Shown here: positions 37,301-47,971 of the stretch, piece by piece
Numbering within the stretch: position 1 is the stretch's first letter
How the letters are laid out: every line of letters starts with the position of its first letter
Source of the DNA: Guillardia theta CCMP2712
Lineage: Eukaryota; Cryptophyceae; Pyrenomonadales; Geminigeraceae
Reading direction: 5' to 3'
Length of the DNA stretch: 64,000 bases
NCBI RefSeq assembly: GCF_000315625.1
Contig: NW_005434651.1
Coordinates: forward strand, 476,778-540,777
Notes under the pieces: generated by a model
Seen by the model: only the letters and a program-made list of their open reading frames with translations
What the model was told of the DNA's origin: nothing
Database searches by the model: none
Translations under genes and position numbers: made by a program

Positions 37301-39310
37301 CGCTGCACATCCCGTATGGGAGAGTTGACCAGATCATATTGGATAATAATGTCGACGTTGCCTACGTCAAGGCCCTCTTCTCCGATGCAGGTTGCCACCT
37401 GACATGATCGTCATCAGGCGATATCACATTCAAACCCTCAATTACCATGGTGTTGAATCGCCCGTTCCTGAAGTCATTCATAACTTCCTGTTGAATCCTT
37501 TGACTCTGTCCCTTGTGAAACGCAGTGCCCTGCTGTCCAATGAAAATGCTTGCCCGAACGTTCTGCAGTCTGTTGATTTCTTCGCATATCTCCTCTACAC
37601 AGTCTCTTGAGCTCGCAAAAACGATGGCACGAGAGTCAACTCGATCTCCACTCGAGCTGCACTGAGTGAGCTTGCGGTTGAAATGCTGCTCCAGGATGAC
37701 TTTGAGCTTCTCTAACTTTGGATGCAGGAAACATTCTTGCTCCCGCAGCTGAAATCGAAAGAAGTCAAACGTTGGGAGGGTTGCAGGTCAACAAAAGCAC
37801 ATACATTTTTCAACGTGTTCAAAACCCTGGAATACCCTTCTTTCCTTACGATATCTCCTTTGGCACCATACTTGGATATGCACTCCGTCTGAATTTCAAA
37901 TATTAGCATTCAAGAACTTGATTAAATGACTTGCCTTGGCGTTCTGCAATGTTTGAATGGGGCCCTTCATCGAGCCACGTTCTAGATTATGACAGGAGCG
38001 GAGGATGAAGATTGCTGCATTGAAGTCTGATTGAACCGACAACACTTCTTCCCTGGAAAAATTTCCTGGGGGTGAAGATATGAATCTCTTCTGCAAAAGA
38101 TGCAGGATCTGTCAAAGAAGGCAGAGACGACAAAAGCTGAGCAATGGCAACCTGCGCTACATGCAGAAGTCCATGATTGAGGTTGTCTACCTCATGCTTG
38201 TGCAAAAGCTGCTTGAATTGGAGTCTCCTAATGACTGGGGACAACAAATCTCTCAGCTCTTCGCATGCCCTCATGATCCTGTGATCTTGACCCACAGCTA
38301 CGACCTGGACTCAGAGTCAAGCTATATTCCTTACAGGCTGCCAGTTCGAACCTCGCTCTCCTTGTTGTGAACATGCTGTTGGATATCTTCATCCTCCTCG
38401 TTCTTTATCTCCAGGTTCGAAATCATCAAGTTCGATATGACATTCTGGATTCTCTCCAGCTTGCTGCCTGGTGTGGCAGTGAGAGCCAAGATCCTCAGTC
38501 CAGCTGATACCCTAAACATCGTATTACCATGAGCACCAGGTCAGCAGAGAGTTGAGAAGCAGCACCTGTGATTCAGCTGCTCTACCGACTTGACAATAGC
38601 ATGTCGACCTATCGCCCTGTGCGCTTCATCCACGACGAGTAGCACCACCTTCTCTGCAGGACAGTCTCCACGGCATATGTCGTTGTCGAGGATCTTGAAC
38701 ATGTCAGTGCAAGGTGGAGGCTGCAGCTGGGGAGTACCTGGGGAGTCATGAAAAAGATCGATCTTGTTTGCCAGAGATTCCTCCGATTCGAGACGTTCGC
38801 AGATCCAGTCATCTCTGCTATCTGCCTTGAAGACACTCCCATCACCCTCGAGCATGCCTCCAGCTGCTGCTTCACGAGGGGCTTTGTCGGCGCCAGGAAG
38901 ATGATGATACGGTCAGGGAACCATGTCATGTAGTTGTGCATCAGGACGGCTGCGATCAGAGTCTTTCCCAAACCCGTGGGCAAGGACACCAGCGTGTTCT
39001 TCTGCACTGCAGACAGGATGATGTCCCTCTGATAGCGCCTCACCTGCGGGTTCAAGGGAAACTCGAGTTTCAGACGAGTGCCACCTGAACTGGCTGAACC
39101 GGCTGCTGGCCCTGAGCCATGGGGTTGAATCCATGAAGTTGGGATGCAGCTCTGTACATGACTAGGTCTGGAGGCATGTTGCAGTGAACAAGGGGCTGAA
39201 GCTTCCGGCGGTTTGTTGGACTTGAGAGCAGAGTTGGCCAGTTGCTCTTCGAGCTGATTGGCTGCTGCTATTAAGAATTCGTCGTCGTCGTCGTCGAACA
39301 AACTCTCCAT
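34344..39310 (-). CDS. FANCM: FANCM/MPH1/Hef-type DNA translocase
   Basis: FANCM remodels replication forks and anchors the Fanconi anaemia core complex on DNA. Exon 1 starts at 39310 ([20 protein letters not shown]). Helicase motifs in order: motif I LPTGLGKT (residues 110-117), Ia [27 protein letters not shown], then across an intron [14 protein letters not shown] (DEAH) and [14 protein letters not shown] (motif III). The helical insert domain follows ([20 protein letters not shown]), then [26 protein letters not shown], and across a 47-nt intron [16 protein letters not shown] (V) and [15 protein letters not shown] (VI). The long last exon (37120-34344) has a charged, low-complexity middle and a C-terminal region resembling ERCC4 plus HhH ([28 protein letters not shown]) but without the GDxxxERKxxxD nuclease signature, as in vertebrate FANCM. 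Convergent with the methyltransferase gene, 139 nt apart. Confidence 0.9.
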
Positions 39311-40761
39311 GGAGACGAGAACGATCTAACGATGCTTACTGGCCGATACTATCATGTAGCAATAAATCTCTGCAACCAGAAGCCGAGTATTGACTCTGGC
39401 GCCACTTTGTGTTTGTGTCAAGGGCGGCCATGACTCAAAATATTTTCTTGATGAGATCCACATTGAGCATGAAGCTTCATGACAATGAACACAAAGTTTC
39501 ACTCCATATGCAGACATGTTTGTGCTATGATGGATCGTCTTGTTCTATCATGCATGCTGTATTCCATCTTGTACCTGCGCTTACCGCTGCTTCCGATTCG
39601 CTTGCCGCCATCCCGCCATTCCTAATTAAGAGCACCAATCATGGTCTTCACTCATATCAGTCGCGGCACCGGGCCGGGCCAGCCCGGCGCCGACCGTAGG
39701 ACTCATCCCTACAACTCAGAGTCACGGTCAGTGACTTGTGACAGCGGCGCAGCGGCAGCCGGCCCCAGGCCCGTCGGCCTTTCTGCCGCACCGTCGGCAG
39801 GGCCAGACTCTGGTCTTTTTCAAAGACCGCCAAAGGCCTTGAGTCGAGTCTGCTTTTCTTCAAGGCTTCATGCTGAACGGCCGCCGCGGCATTTTTTCCT
39901 GGCCGGGCAAGTTCCTTCCGAAGTTCTGACGGACTCCGGAGCACAAGTTTGTTAGATTTGTACTATGCCAAAGTCACGCAGATATCACATCGACCTTAGT
40001 TGTAACAAGACAGGTTTTGCTCAACCGGGACCAGTTCAGGTTCACATCCTGGATGCCAGGTGAAACCCAAGCCTTCCAGACATGAGAGGACCTATTGCCG
40101 CCTCGAAAACACGTAAGTCGTCTTGGTTTACAGGAGAGTTTTGTTAACTCGGCGCTATCTGACTGGCACGGCTGGCATACGATCCATCACCTTCCGAGAC
40201 CGCGCGGCCATGAGGCTCATGTTGTAGTTGGGGAGACGCCGGGGCCGGCCTGGCCACCGGGCCCGGGCCCCCGCCGCGCCGGGCCACGGTGCCCGGGCCT
40301 GGCCGCACGGCTGAGTGTAAGCAGTCTACTCAAAGTTTTAAGTTAAAAATCAGTTTTAACAGCTTGAATGAAGGGATGGATTTAGTACGGCTATGTAATT
40401 TTAAAAGCTCTGTAGATAATTAAATATTTACTTGGAGTACCATGACAGTTTTAACTTGTACTTGAAATTCGAAATTTATCTTTGACGCGCCAGAGGGAAG
40501 ACGAAACTTGAAACTGCGTCCATGCCGAACTTGCGCCGTACGGCACTTACAAAGTGAACAGAAACCATGTCAAGATGTGTTGAAAACATACTGATTCATC
40601 ATCGATTAGATAGCTAGTGAGCAGTCTGAATATTCAAGGAGCCAGGAAGTTGCAGGACCCGGGAGGTGGGGGGAGAGAGGAAAGACTTGAATTTTCATAA
40701 TTTACATGTACGGGTTTCCACTGGAAGAATTCTCCCACTTGTTCCTTGTGTTCCAGGTTTG
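39311..40761. other. Spacer between divergent genes, carrying a dispersed repeat
   Basis: Contains the likely promoter side of FANCM (39311-39640), a GC-rich dispersed repeat (39640-40350) and an AT-rich stretch (40350-40620). The first exon or exons of the downstream membrane-protein gene may lie at 40620-40760 but could not be resolved. Confidence 0.6.
39640..40350 (+). repeat. GC-rich dispersed repeat, copy 1
   Basis: Shares in the same order and orientation with 57840-58020: a tgtact-tgccaaagt block (39958; 57868), gtgaaacccaagc (40061; 57892), tcgtcttgg then tttacaggagagtt (40117; 57930), and ttgttaa-tcgg-cgctatctgac (40142; 57960). The left part is very rich in GGGCC and GGCCC. The right edge passes into agtctactcaaagttttaag. 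No coding capacity seen. Likely a non-autonomous mobile or SINE-like element; ends are not defined. Confidence 0.7.
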
Positions 40762-43700
40762 ACGTGATTGACAGTGTTCCCATCGAGGTCTTGAGAGCCC
40801 ACAAACATGAGGAAAAGAAAGATGTGAGAGTGAGCTTGTCGGGTTGCATCGAGTGCTGAATGGAGTCTTTGCAGCATTGCAGATCGATACCTGGGAAGTC
40901 GGTTCGATAAGGAGAAGCATCGAAAGTACAACGCTCTGCTCTACACGCATGACCTTGATGGGGAGACGCCGATTACCGTGAGAGACTTTCGCTTGATGAT
41001 GTCGATCTAAAAGTTGTCAAAGAATCCGAGGCGGACGGCCAAGGGAGAAGAAGCCTATAATGAGGTGAAGGTGAACTGACGGGAATGAATGCTGACGAGA
41101 CATCAGTTCCTGTACGGACTAGAGCTTATCAACCAGCAAGAATACCTCCCTACCTCGGCCTCACTCCTCGGATCATGCGCAGGCGGTTCAGATGCCCAAG
41201 AGTTTGAGGACGCGGCAAAGTGGGAGAGGCTGGTGTACCAGCGGCACAACGCGCTGACAGCGTTCGCGTTCAACATCGACCTGCTCGACCGGACGAAGCT
41301 GGACCATAAGGAGGATAAGACGAAGAGTGATGAGGATGGGAAGGCAAAGATCAGCAGGCGCTACAAGATCCACAGAGAGACGAGGCAGACGCTCATTCGG
41401 CCGCTTGAGGCAGATTTCACATGGCTCGGCTTCCTACTCTACGTCGTCACTTTCCTGGCAAAGAGGTGAGGAGAACGAGGCTTGTTGGAGACATCGCCTG
41501 CTGAAGTGTAAGGCAGCTACACCCTCGTGATCCAGATCATCACGATCGCCGGGATCTGTTCGGCATCGTACTTCTGCCCTTTCAACAGAAACCCGCTGTG
41601 AGAGAGTGATGTGTATCTTAATATTCTAAGCTCGACTTCAGGCTTCCAGTCACAGCTCCTCCTGCCAAGTACAGAGCCAGTCAGATTTATCAAGTAAGTC
41701 GCGCAGACAGCGATGTGCTGCGCTCTTGTTACAGCACTGCTCCTTCGATCTGTGACTTCTTCCTTCCACCAGTCCTTCAATTACTTCCAGACCTATGATC
41801 GCCCGTGGGTGCCATGGCTGAGGGAGAGCTGCAAGGGGGAGGATGCAAACTGCAAGGATCCAGGTTACGTCGTTCAGTGGCCGTACATGCAAGTCACGAA
41901 GAATGTACTGGGCCATCCCCCTCTTTCACGATTCAGATGCCCCTGACTGTTCCCTGGCAGGGCACTTCCATGGTCGACATTCCTCAGGAGCTCATGGCGG
42001 CCGCCAGTTGCACTCTTAGGAACAACGACTGGATTTTCGACCCCTTCCTCAAGAGGGTGCGCAGTGAGTTCTTGGACTGCTCGAAAAGAGACGGCAACGT
42101 GCCGTTCAAGGTGGATGGGACCTGGTTCCACTGGAAGCCAAAGTACTACTACAGCAACCATGCTGAGACACTGGCCTGCAAGAAAGAGGTGTTTAACTTT
42201 GACAGCCGCATCGTGACAGAGGAGGTCAAGGTTCAACAGGAGCTGCTGAACTGCATCGTGCAAACGAGCATCGCTCAGTCAGACCTTTGCTCCTGCGACC
42301 AGTCGGGTTGGACCAAGCTGGAGAGGTTGAGGCGAGGACCTCAGTTTGTTGTCCGTCTCTTCTCGAACGACCAGAATGCGATCCAGAACGAGACATTCAA
42401 GCCTGACTCGCTCTGTGGCGGAGACTCCGTCGCTGGGAAATTCTGCATGCAAGACAGTGACTGTAGTGGCAACAAGTGCAAAGCGGTGTACACGAGCCAG
42501 CGGCACATCTCTGCAAACAACCTTGTGAGGGACTGACCTGTTGTTGTTCTTTCGCCTCTTACTCAATTGACAAGTACGGTTGTTTCTTCGAGACTCCCGA
42601 CGCTTTGGCTGTCATGCAAAACAAATTCTTTACCTGCGCCCCGGCTGGACCGGTCTGTCATTGTGCTTGCACGTATGGGGAGACTAACAAGATCGTCAGT
42701 TTGACAAGCTCTTCGCGCCCGGAGGACAAGCTGAACGCCTCCGAGCTCTAACAACAGGAGTGACGTAAGGATCGGGATGCTATTCAGGTTCCGATATTCA
42801 GCACGTCTGTTCAGGTTGAGAACCTGGCTCCTTACGGTCTTCTTAATCAAGGAGGGAAGCTTGATTTCAGGTCTGTTCATCGTCTCGTGTCAAGGAGTAT
42901 ACTATCCTGAATATCTCAATCGCTCCCCACACCTCTTGTCCTCCACCCCGCTTCCTCCTCTTCCTGCACCTCCGTCCCATTATCATTTTCCCTCTCCCTC
43001 TCTCTGCATCGCATCTCAACCTCTCCGTTGCCAGGCTTTGCTCTCTGGATCATTTTCTACTCTCTGATTGCAATCCTGGCATTTGTGTTGGCGCCATTCC
43101 TCATGTACGACCTCGTGTATTGTTTGAGGTAGACTCTGATCGATTTCGAATGATAGGATCTATCTCCTTTCGCTGAGCGGGAGCAAGAACAAGAAGCAGA
43201 GGTTGAACTTCGTTCAGGTTCGCGTGTTTTCTTCATGTCTGGAATCTCAGATGTATGACTGGTCACAGTTCATGCTGGCTCTCATGGACGCTGTCAACGA
43301 CCAGGCAGAGGTGGAAAAGAAAGTCTACATTCACAACCTCTCATGATCTCTCGAGTACAAACTTAGCCTTTCCGCTAACTTCCTCCTGCCTCTCCAGATC
43401 TTGTGGTCCATGGTCACAAACTTCTCCACCACGTATCCAGCTCTCTCTCCTCTCCTTGCCTTTGACAACCTCAACCCCCAACAGGTATCGGTTGTACACG
43501 TTGTTGCAGGCCTTGCTCTCTGGACGAGTCAACGCCTCCATCAAGGTTTCCATGTCTTGTTTGACTTCAGTCTCGTCTCTCAAGCACCATGAAGGATTTT
43601 GACCGCAAACTCACCGACATTGCCAACACTGTCAGCTTGCTTGTATTGTACTCCTTTCCTCCTCCTCACAGATCTCATTCCAGATTTACGATCTCACCCT

Positions 43701-45383
43701 CCTTCTGAGTTTAGGAGGTGCTCCAGATTCCACCATCATCAGTTCCTTGGTCAGCAGCACAAGGCAAACAAGTTTCCTTCTCTGACTTGCCGTAGGTCCT
43801 CACGTTGACAAACTTGCTCTACACGATGAACGTCGAAAAGGTAGACGTCCTCCTTCCCAAATCTTGTTGGGTGACATGGGCCGCAGGTGAAGCTGACGAG
43901 AATTGTACGTCCTCTTGAAGACCTCAACGATAACAGGCTGTCCAAGTTTGAGGTGTGAGAGGAGGAGGAGGAGGAGGAGGAGGAGGAGGAGGAGGAGGAA
44001 TAGATGAGTCTCGTTTCCAGACTGCATTGCTGCTGGTTAAGATCATGGAAGATATGCTCGACAGAGACATCCAGTACAACTTCGTGCAGGTCTCAAGATG
44101 CTCTTCTCTCCTGGTTCACTTGCTGAGTTGCAGTGAAGGTCTTCAAGGAGGGGCCGGACGCGACGCAAAACGAGAGGTGAAGAAAACTAACGCTCCTTCT
44201 CCTCCACATCATCTCCATCATCTCCACCATCATCATCGCGGACTCACCTTATGCCGACTCAGGCTCATCCCTTACATCCCTCAAGAATTCATAGAAAAGG
44301 CGAAGGAGATGCCGGAGGAGCCGGAGGAGAATAAGAGCATGATGATACAGCTCCACAACAAGATCCAAAAGCTCCTGATCTCCTTCATCGGGGATGGGAA
44401 CGAGAAGATCCCTCCCTACTGGCTCGAAATGCCTGAGCTCCCACAGTGACCAGCGCATGGCAGCAGGGCAGGTACTGACAGGGTTGCCAGGGACCTGATA
44501 GACAAGTTTGGACACGACGGGGAGGGATTTCAGGCACAGAATCCCAACAGGACTGTGATGAAGGACAGCAACAACGTCCTGGTGCGGCTGCCCCTCCTTC
44601 CAGTGCGATGACGGTGAAAGTTGTGTTGACAGAGCCTCTCCGACGAGGCGGGAGTCAAGGAGTTTCTCCAGAGGCTGCAGCCCTCCATCGACAAGGTGAA
44701 GGCACTGGGAGCTCGCAAAGAGGAGCAGGCGCAGGAGGATGCTCCGTGCTGTGTAGACCTCTTCCCCTCATTGGATGACGTGGAGGAGTCGATCCGTGAC
44801 GAGGAGGAGCTTCATCGCAAGCCCAGGATCTTGTTCTACGGGGAGTCGAACCTCCAGGTCCCTCCTCCTCCTCCTCCTCCTCCTCCTCCTCTTCCTCTTC
44901 CCCCCCCCTCCCCCCCTCCTTATCGTCATGCTGATGTCCAGAGCAGTCCGCGTTGGAACGTCAAGATCAGAGATCGCCAGAGGTGCCAACGGCGCCTGAC
45001 ACCCACAGGATGCATCAAGTCCAGCCTGCTACTCCCCAAGAGCATCAAGAGATCTCCTTCGTCGAAGCTCAGCCAGTCCTGCACCCTGCAGATCTCGAGC
45101 TCCAGCTGCCTTCGGACGGCAAGGGCTCGGGCTACCTCTCAGCTCCTCGTCCTACTCAGGAGACTGACTCGCAAGTCATGGAATCTCTCCTGCAGCCTCC
45201 TCCTCCGCTGCAAGTTGTATTTGGCTGTCCTCGCCAGCTCTCTCTCTCCTGATAGGATGGCAGGACCAAGGAGACGCCTCTCCTCCTGCTGCCGATGCTC
45301 AAGGTGGACAAGAGCCGGAGCCGGATGCCGCCATGGAGACGAACGAGGTACGAGAGCGTGAGGCAGGCGGGTACCATGTGTGA
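40762..45383 (+). CDS. Multi-exon membrane protein with Cys-rich lumenal region, unrecognised
   Basis: At least fifteen exons. Visible pieces: FDVIDSVPIEVLRAHKHEEK (from about 40762), NALLYTHDLDGETPIT, NALTAFAFNIDLLDRTK, then TM1 FTWLGFLLYVVTFLA (41417), a second hydrophobic stretch YTLVIQIITIAGICSA (41517), and a long Cys-rich segment (41770-42760) with CKGEDANCKDPGYVVQWPY, SLCGGDSVAGKFCMQDSDC and CAPAGPVCHCACTYGE. A third membrane stretch is ALWIIFYSLIAILAFVLAPF (43040). Cytosolic helical exons follow, such as KLTDIANTVSL and FIEKAKEMPEEPEENKSMM, then an acidic region (44640-44850) and a Pro/Gln-rich tail ending REREAGGYHV, stop 45381-45383. The Cys spacing SLCGGD..FCMQDSDCSGNKC suggests disulphides outside or in a lumen. 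The true start is not resolved and lies at or before 40762. No family recognised. Several introns hold CCT or GAGGAG microsatellites (43960, 44865). Confidence 0.65.
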
Positions 45384-45713
45384 AGTTTGCCGCTGAAGAC
45401 TCCGCCGACCGAGACGGAGGCTCTCAACGGTCAGGCGTAACCAGTGGGACAGCAGTTCGCTGATGACAATAGCTACCGGACATCTCCGATGAGAGGATTT
45501 TTCCACCGTGTGAACGGTTGGTCCATCTGATGATGATTTTGAATTTGTCCTCGTACTGATTTTTAACTTAACTTTGAGTAAAAAGAAGAATGGAAAGCCC
45601 GGAAGGTAGTTAAATCAACCCGCCTCAGAGAATTGATAGGGGCAAAGAAGACAGAAAAGAATTTCTAGTTGAGGCGAACTAGTGCCCTTAATCTGAGGCG
45701 GACTCTGGCTTTG
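45384..45713. other. Short spacer with a conserved 38-bp motif
   Basis: 330 bp between two plus-strand genes. Contains gtcctcgtactgatttttaa (45547) followed by cttaactttgagtaaaa, a near-identical match to 61872-61911. Probably 3' end of the upstream gene plus promoter of the nucleotidase gene. Confidence 0.6.
45547..45586 (+). repeat. Short conserved motif, copy 1
   Basis: gtcctcgtactgatttttaa plus cttaactttgagtaaaa; differs from 61872-61911 at only about two or three positions over about 38 bp. Non-coding in this copy. Could be the edge of a dispersed element or a shared regulatory or RNA-processing site. Confidence 0.7.
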
Positions 45714-47289
45714 ATGCGGCATGCTGCCTTCGTTCTCGTCCTTGCGCTAGGCTTCGAGGCTGTCGCCTGCTTCACGATAGGAGGAGGAGGAGGAGGAGGA
45801 GGAGGGCCTTGTAGACAGCTGAGGATCACCAGAGAGAGGGGAACGACGCCCGTGAGCTTGAGAGGAGGAGCCTGTGCAGCGAAGATGGCAGCTCCGAAGG
45901 TGGACATGCGGGAGCTTCTTGGATGCTGCGTATATGCATGTGAGAGGGCAGGACAGATCATTCGTGATGTTGAGAAGAGGAGGGAGCAAGGAAAGCTTGC
46001 AGGTACCATGTTGAAGGATGCGCATGATTCCCGCAGCTACCTCACCGAGGCAGATACCTCTGCTCAGAAGGAGATCCTGAAGATCCTGCGCAGCAGTTTC
46101 CCGCAGATCTCGATCGTTGCAGAGGAGGAGGAGGAGGAGGAGGAGCTGCAGGGGATCGGAGGAGTTCCTCAAAAGTTCCTTCCGGTAGAGCTCCGCGATG
46201 TGCCGGAACAGCTGACGTCAGTGCCCGCAGAGGACGTGTGTGTGTTCGTAGACCCTGTGGACGGCACCAAGGAGTTCGTGGAGGGAAGGCTCGAGGCGGT
46301 CCAGACTCTCGTGGGGATTTCAATCAATGGCAGGCCGACAGGAGGAGCAGTCGGCATCCCCTTCCTCAGTGGCATGGAAGGGGTTCACGTCGTGTACGGG
46401 CTGGTAGGAGCAGGGGTTGCCAATGTCCCCCCACCATGTATGGAGAGGAAGGAGCAAGCTGGGGTCGTCCTGGCAGCCTCTCCCTCCGGCAAGGAGCAGG
46501 CTGTTCTTGATGCTCGTCAGCTCTTGGCACCGAGCAAGCTGATAACGCCAGGAGGAGTCGGGAACAAGGTGAGGGGAGGGAGGGAGGGAGGGAGGGAGGG
46601 AGGTAACTTTTGGAGGGGAGGGAGGGAAGGAGGGAGGGTAGGGTAGGGAGGGAGGGAGGAACGTTTNNNNNNNNNNNNNNNNNNNNNNNNNNNNNNNNNN
46701 NNNNNNNNNNNNNNNNNNNNNNNNNNNNNNNNNNNNNNNNNNNNNNNNNNNNNNNNNNNNNNNNNNCCGACAACCTTTTAGGGGTCACCAGGCAATCATC
46801 GGGACCGCCGAGGCGAGGGAGGGAGGGAGGAACTTGACAGGAGGAGTCGGGAACAAGGTGAGGGGAGGGAGGGAGGGAGGGAGGGAGGAACTTTTGAGGG
46901 GAGGGAGGAAGGGAGGGAGGAACTTTTGACAACGAGCAAGATCCTTTCTGTTCTGCGAGGAGACGCCGACTGTGCGCTGATGCATCTTCAAACAAACCTG
47001 TGGGACACCTGTGCTACAGAAGCGCTGATTCGTGCAGCCGGAGGGAAGGTGGCCTCTCACTCCTGTCTTTCCTTCTGCTCCTCCCCTCCCCAGTCTCCAA
47101 CACTACTCCCTCCTCTCCCCTCCTTCCCGCTTCTTTTTCCTGATGGTTCAATAGGTTTCTGATATGTTCGGGCAAGACATCGATCACTCAAGAAACGCGC
47201 GGACGATGAATGTCCTGGGCGTGTTTGCAACTTCTGCTCTGTTTCAAGAAAGGGATGCGAAGAAGCGATCTCATGACGAGGTTCAGTAA
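45714..47289 (+). CDS. 3'(2'),5'-bisphosphate nucleotidase (BPNT1/SAL1-like), plastid-type leader
   Basis: Inositol-monophosphatase superfamily; members remove the 3'-phosphate from PAP, a by-product of sulfate assimilation and sulfotransfer that inhibits enzymes. Starts MRHAAFVLVLALGFEAVAC with Phe20 directly after the likely signal cleavage site, then a Gly run, Arg-rich stretch and SLRGG, fitting bipartite plastid targeting. Metal-site motifs: LTEADTSAQKEI, IVAEEE (followed by a GAG-run Glu stretch) and VDPVDGTKEFVEG. Later motifs LVGISINGRPTGGAVGIPF and TPGGVGNK lead to a 5' splice site at about 46568. After a long intron with a 100-N gap the last exons give LRGDADCALM, LWDTCATEALIRAAGGKV and, past another intron, SDMFGQDIDHSRNARTMN, stop 47287-47289. 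WDTCA is the conserved C-terminal metal motif. Chloroplast location would match plant SAL1; localisation is an inference. Confidence 0.85.
46569..46925 (+). repeat. GGGA array with a 100-N gap inside a nucleotidase intron
   Basis: (gggagggag)n runs on both sides of exactly 100 N (46667-46766). The exon end and donor gaggagtcgggaacaaggtg at 46552-46571 recurs at 46841-46860 right of the gap, followed again by a GGGA run, so either a local duplication or an assembly overlap is present. Confidence 0.85.
46667..46766. other. Assembly gap (100 N)
   Basis: One hundred N within the GGGA-rich intron of the nucleotidase gene. The coding exons on either side join sensibly (GGVGNK to ILSVLRGDADC), so coding loss is not required. 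Confidence 0.99.
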
Positions 47290-47971
47290 CCTGCTTACTT
47301 CCAGTCTGATCCTTCAAGCAGGTCTGTGCTGAATGGAGGGAAGCAGGGATACTGAAATCCCTCCGCGCGTAGCCCTGACAGACTAAGCAAGTTTACCCGC
47401 TATCATCTCATTCCTCGTTGCTTATGAGAATCTCTGATTTGCTCTGCCGACTGGAGTTTCTTTCACACAACACACGCACAGACTTCTGGTTGCCGCGCAA
47501 GCGGATACCGTACATGACTCTCGGGGCTTCTACCTGTCAAAATTTAGTGCCAGTGGATTCTGATTGCAACGTGTAGAGGCCCTGTGACAAGCCGCCCGCT
47601 GAGCGACGCGGAGCCGGCGGTCATGCCCGCAGAGCCAACGGAACGTCTCGGCCACTCAGCGGCAGCTCAGCAGTGACTTGCCCAGTTGCATGGACTCAAG
47701 TTGCCAGCGCCTAGTAGCGGCCGGGCCCGGCCTATCAGCGTACGGTAGCCTACGGCACTCGGCCGAGTCTACTTTCAAGTTTAAAAAGAGAGCATTTCAG
47801 TTTTCTACGCTATTGGTTCAAATTTAAAAGTGGAGGCCGTAGACGGTTGCTGGGGGCCGCCGCCCGGTTTCCAAAGAAGGTACCGTACTACTATTCAAAC
47901 GCTCTGAGGCGGATCTGGACCTACCCGCTTATTTGATTTGGCGGGTAATAACGGTCCCGTCCCCCCCCGCC
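47290..47971. other. Spacer with GC-rich repeat-like sequence
   Basis: No gene seen. The part at 47570-47870 is GC-rich and related to the dispersed repeats at 39640 and 57740: it shares ggccgggcccggcc, cggtagcctacggc and agtctactttcaagtttaaa. The right end leads into the start of the next gene. Confidence 0.55.
47570..47870 (+). repeat. GC-rich dispersed repeat relative
   Basis: Contains cagcagtgacttgcccagtt, ggccgggcccggcctatcag and cgagtctactttcaagttta. These resemble 40270-40360 (agtctactcaaagttttaag, then tcagttttaa) and the GGCC-rich part of 51050-51480. Weaker than the 39640/57840 pair. Confidence 0.45.
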
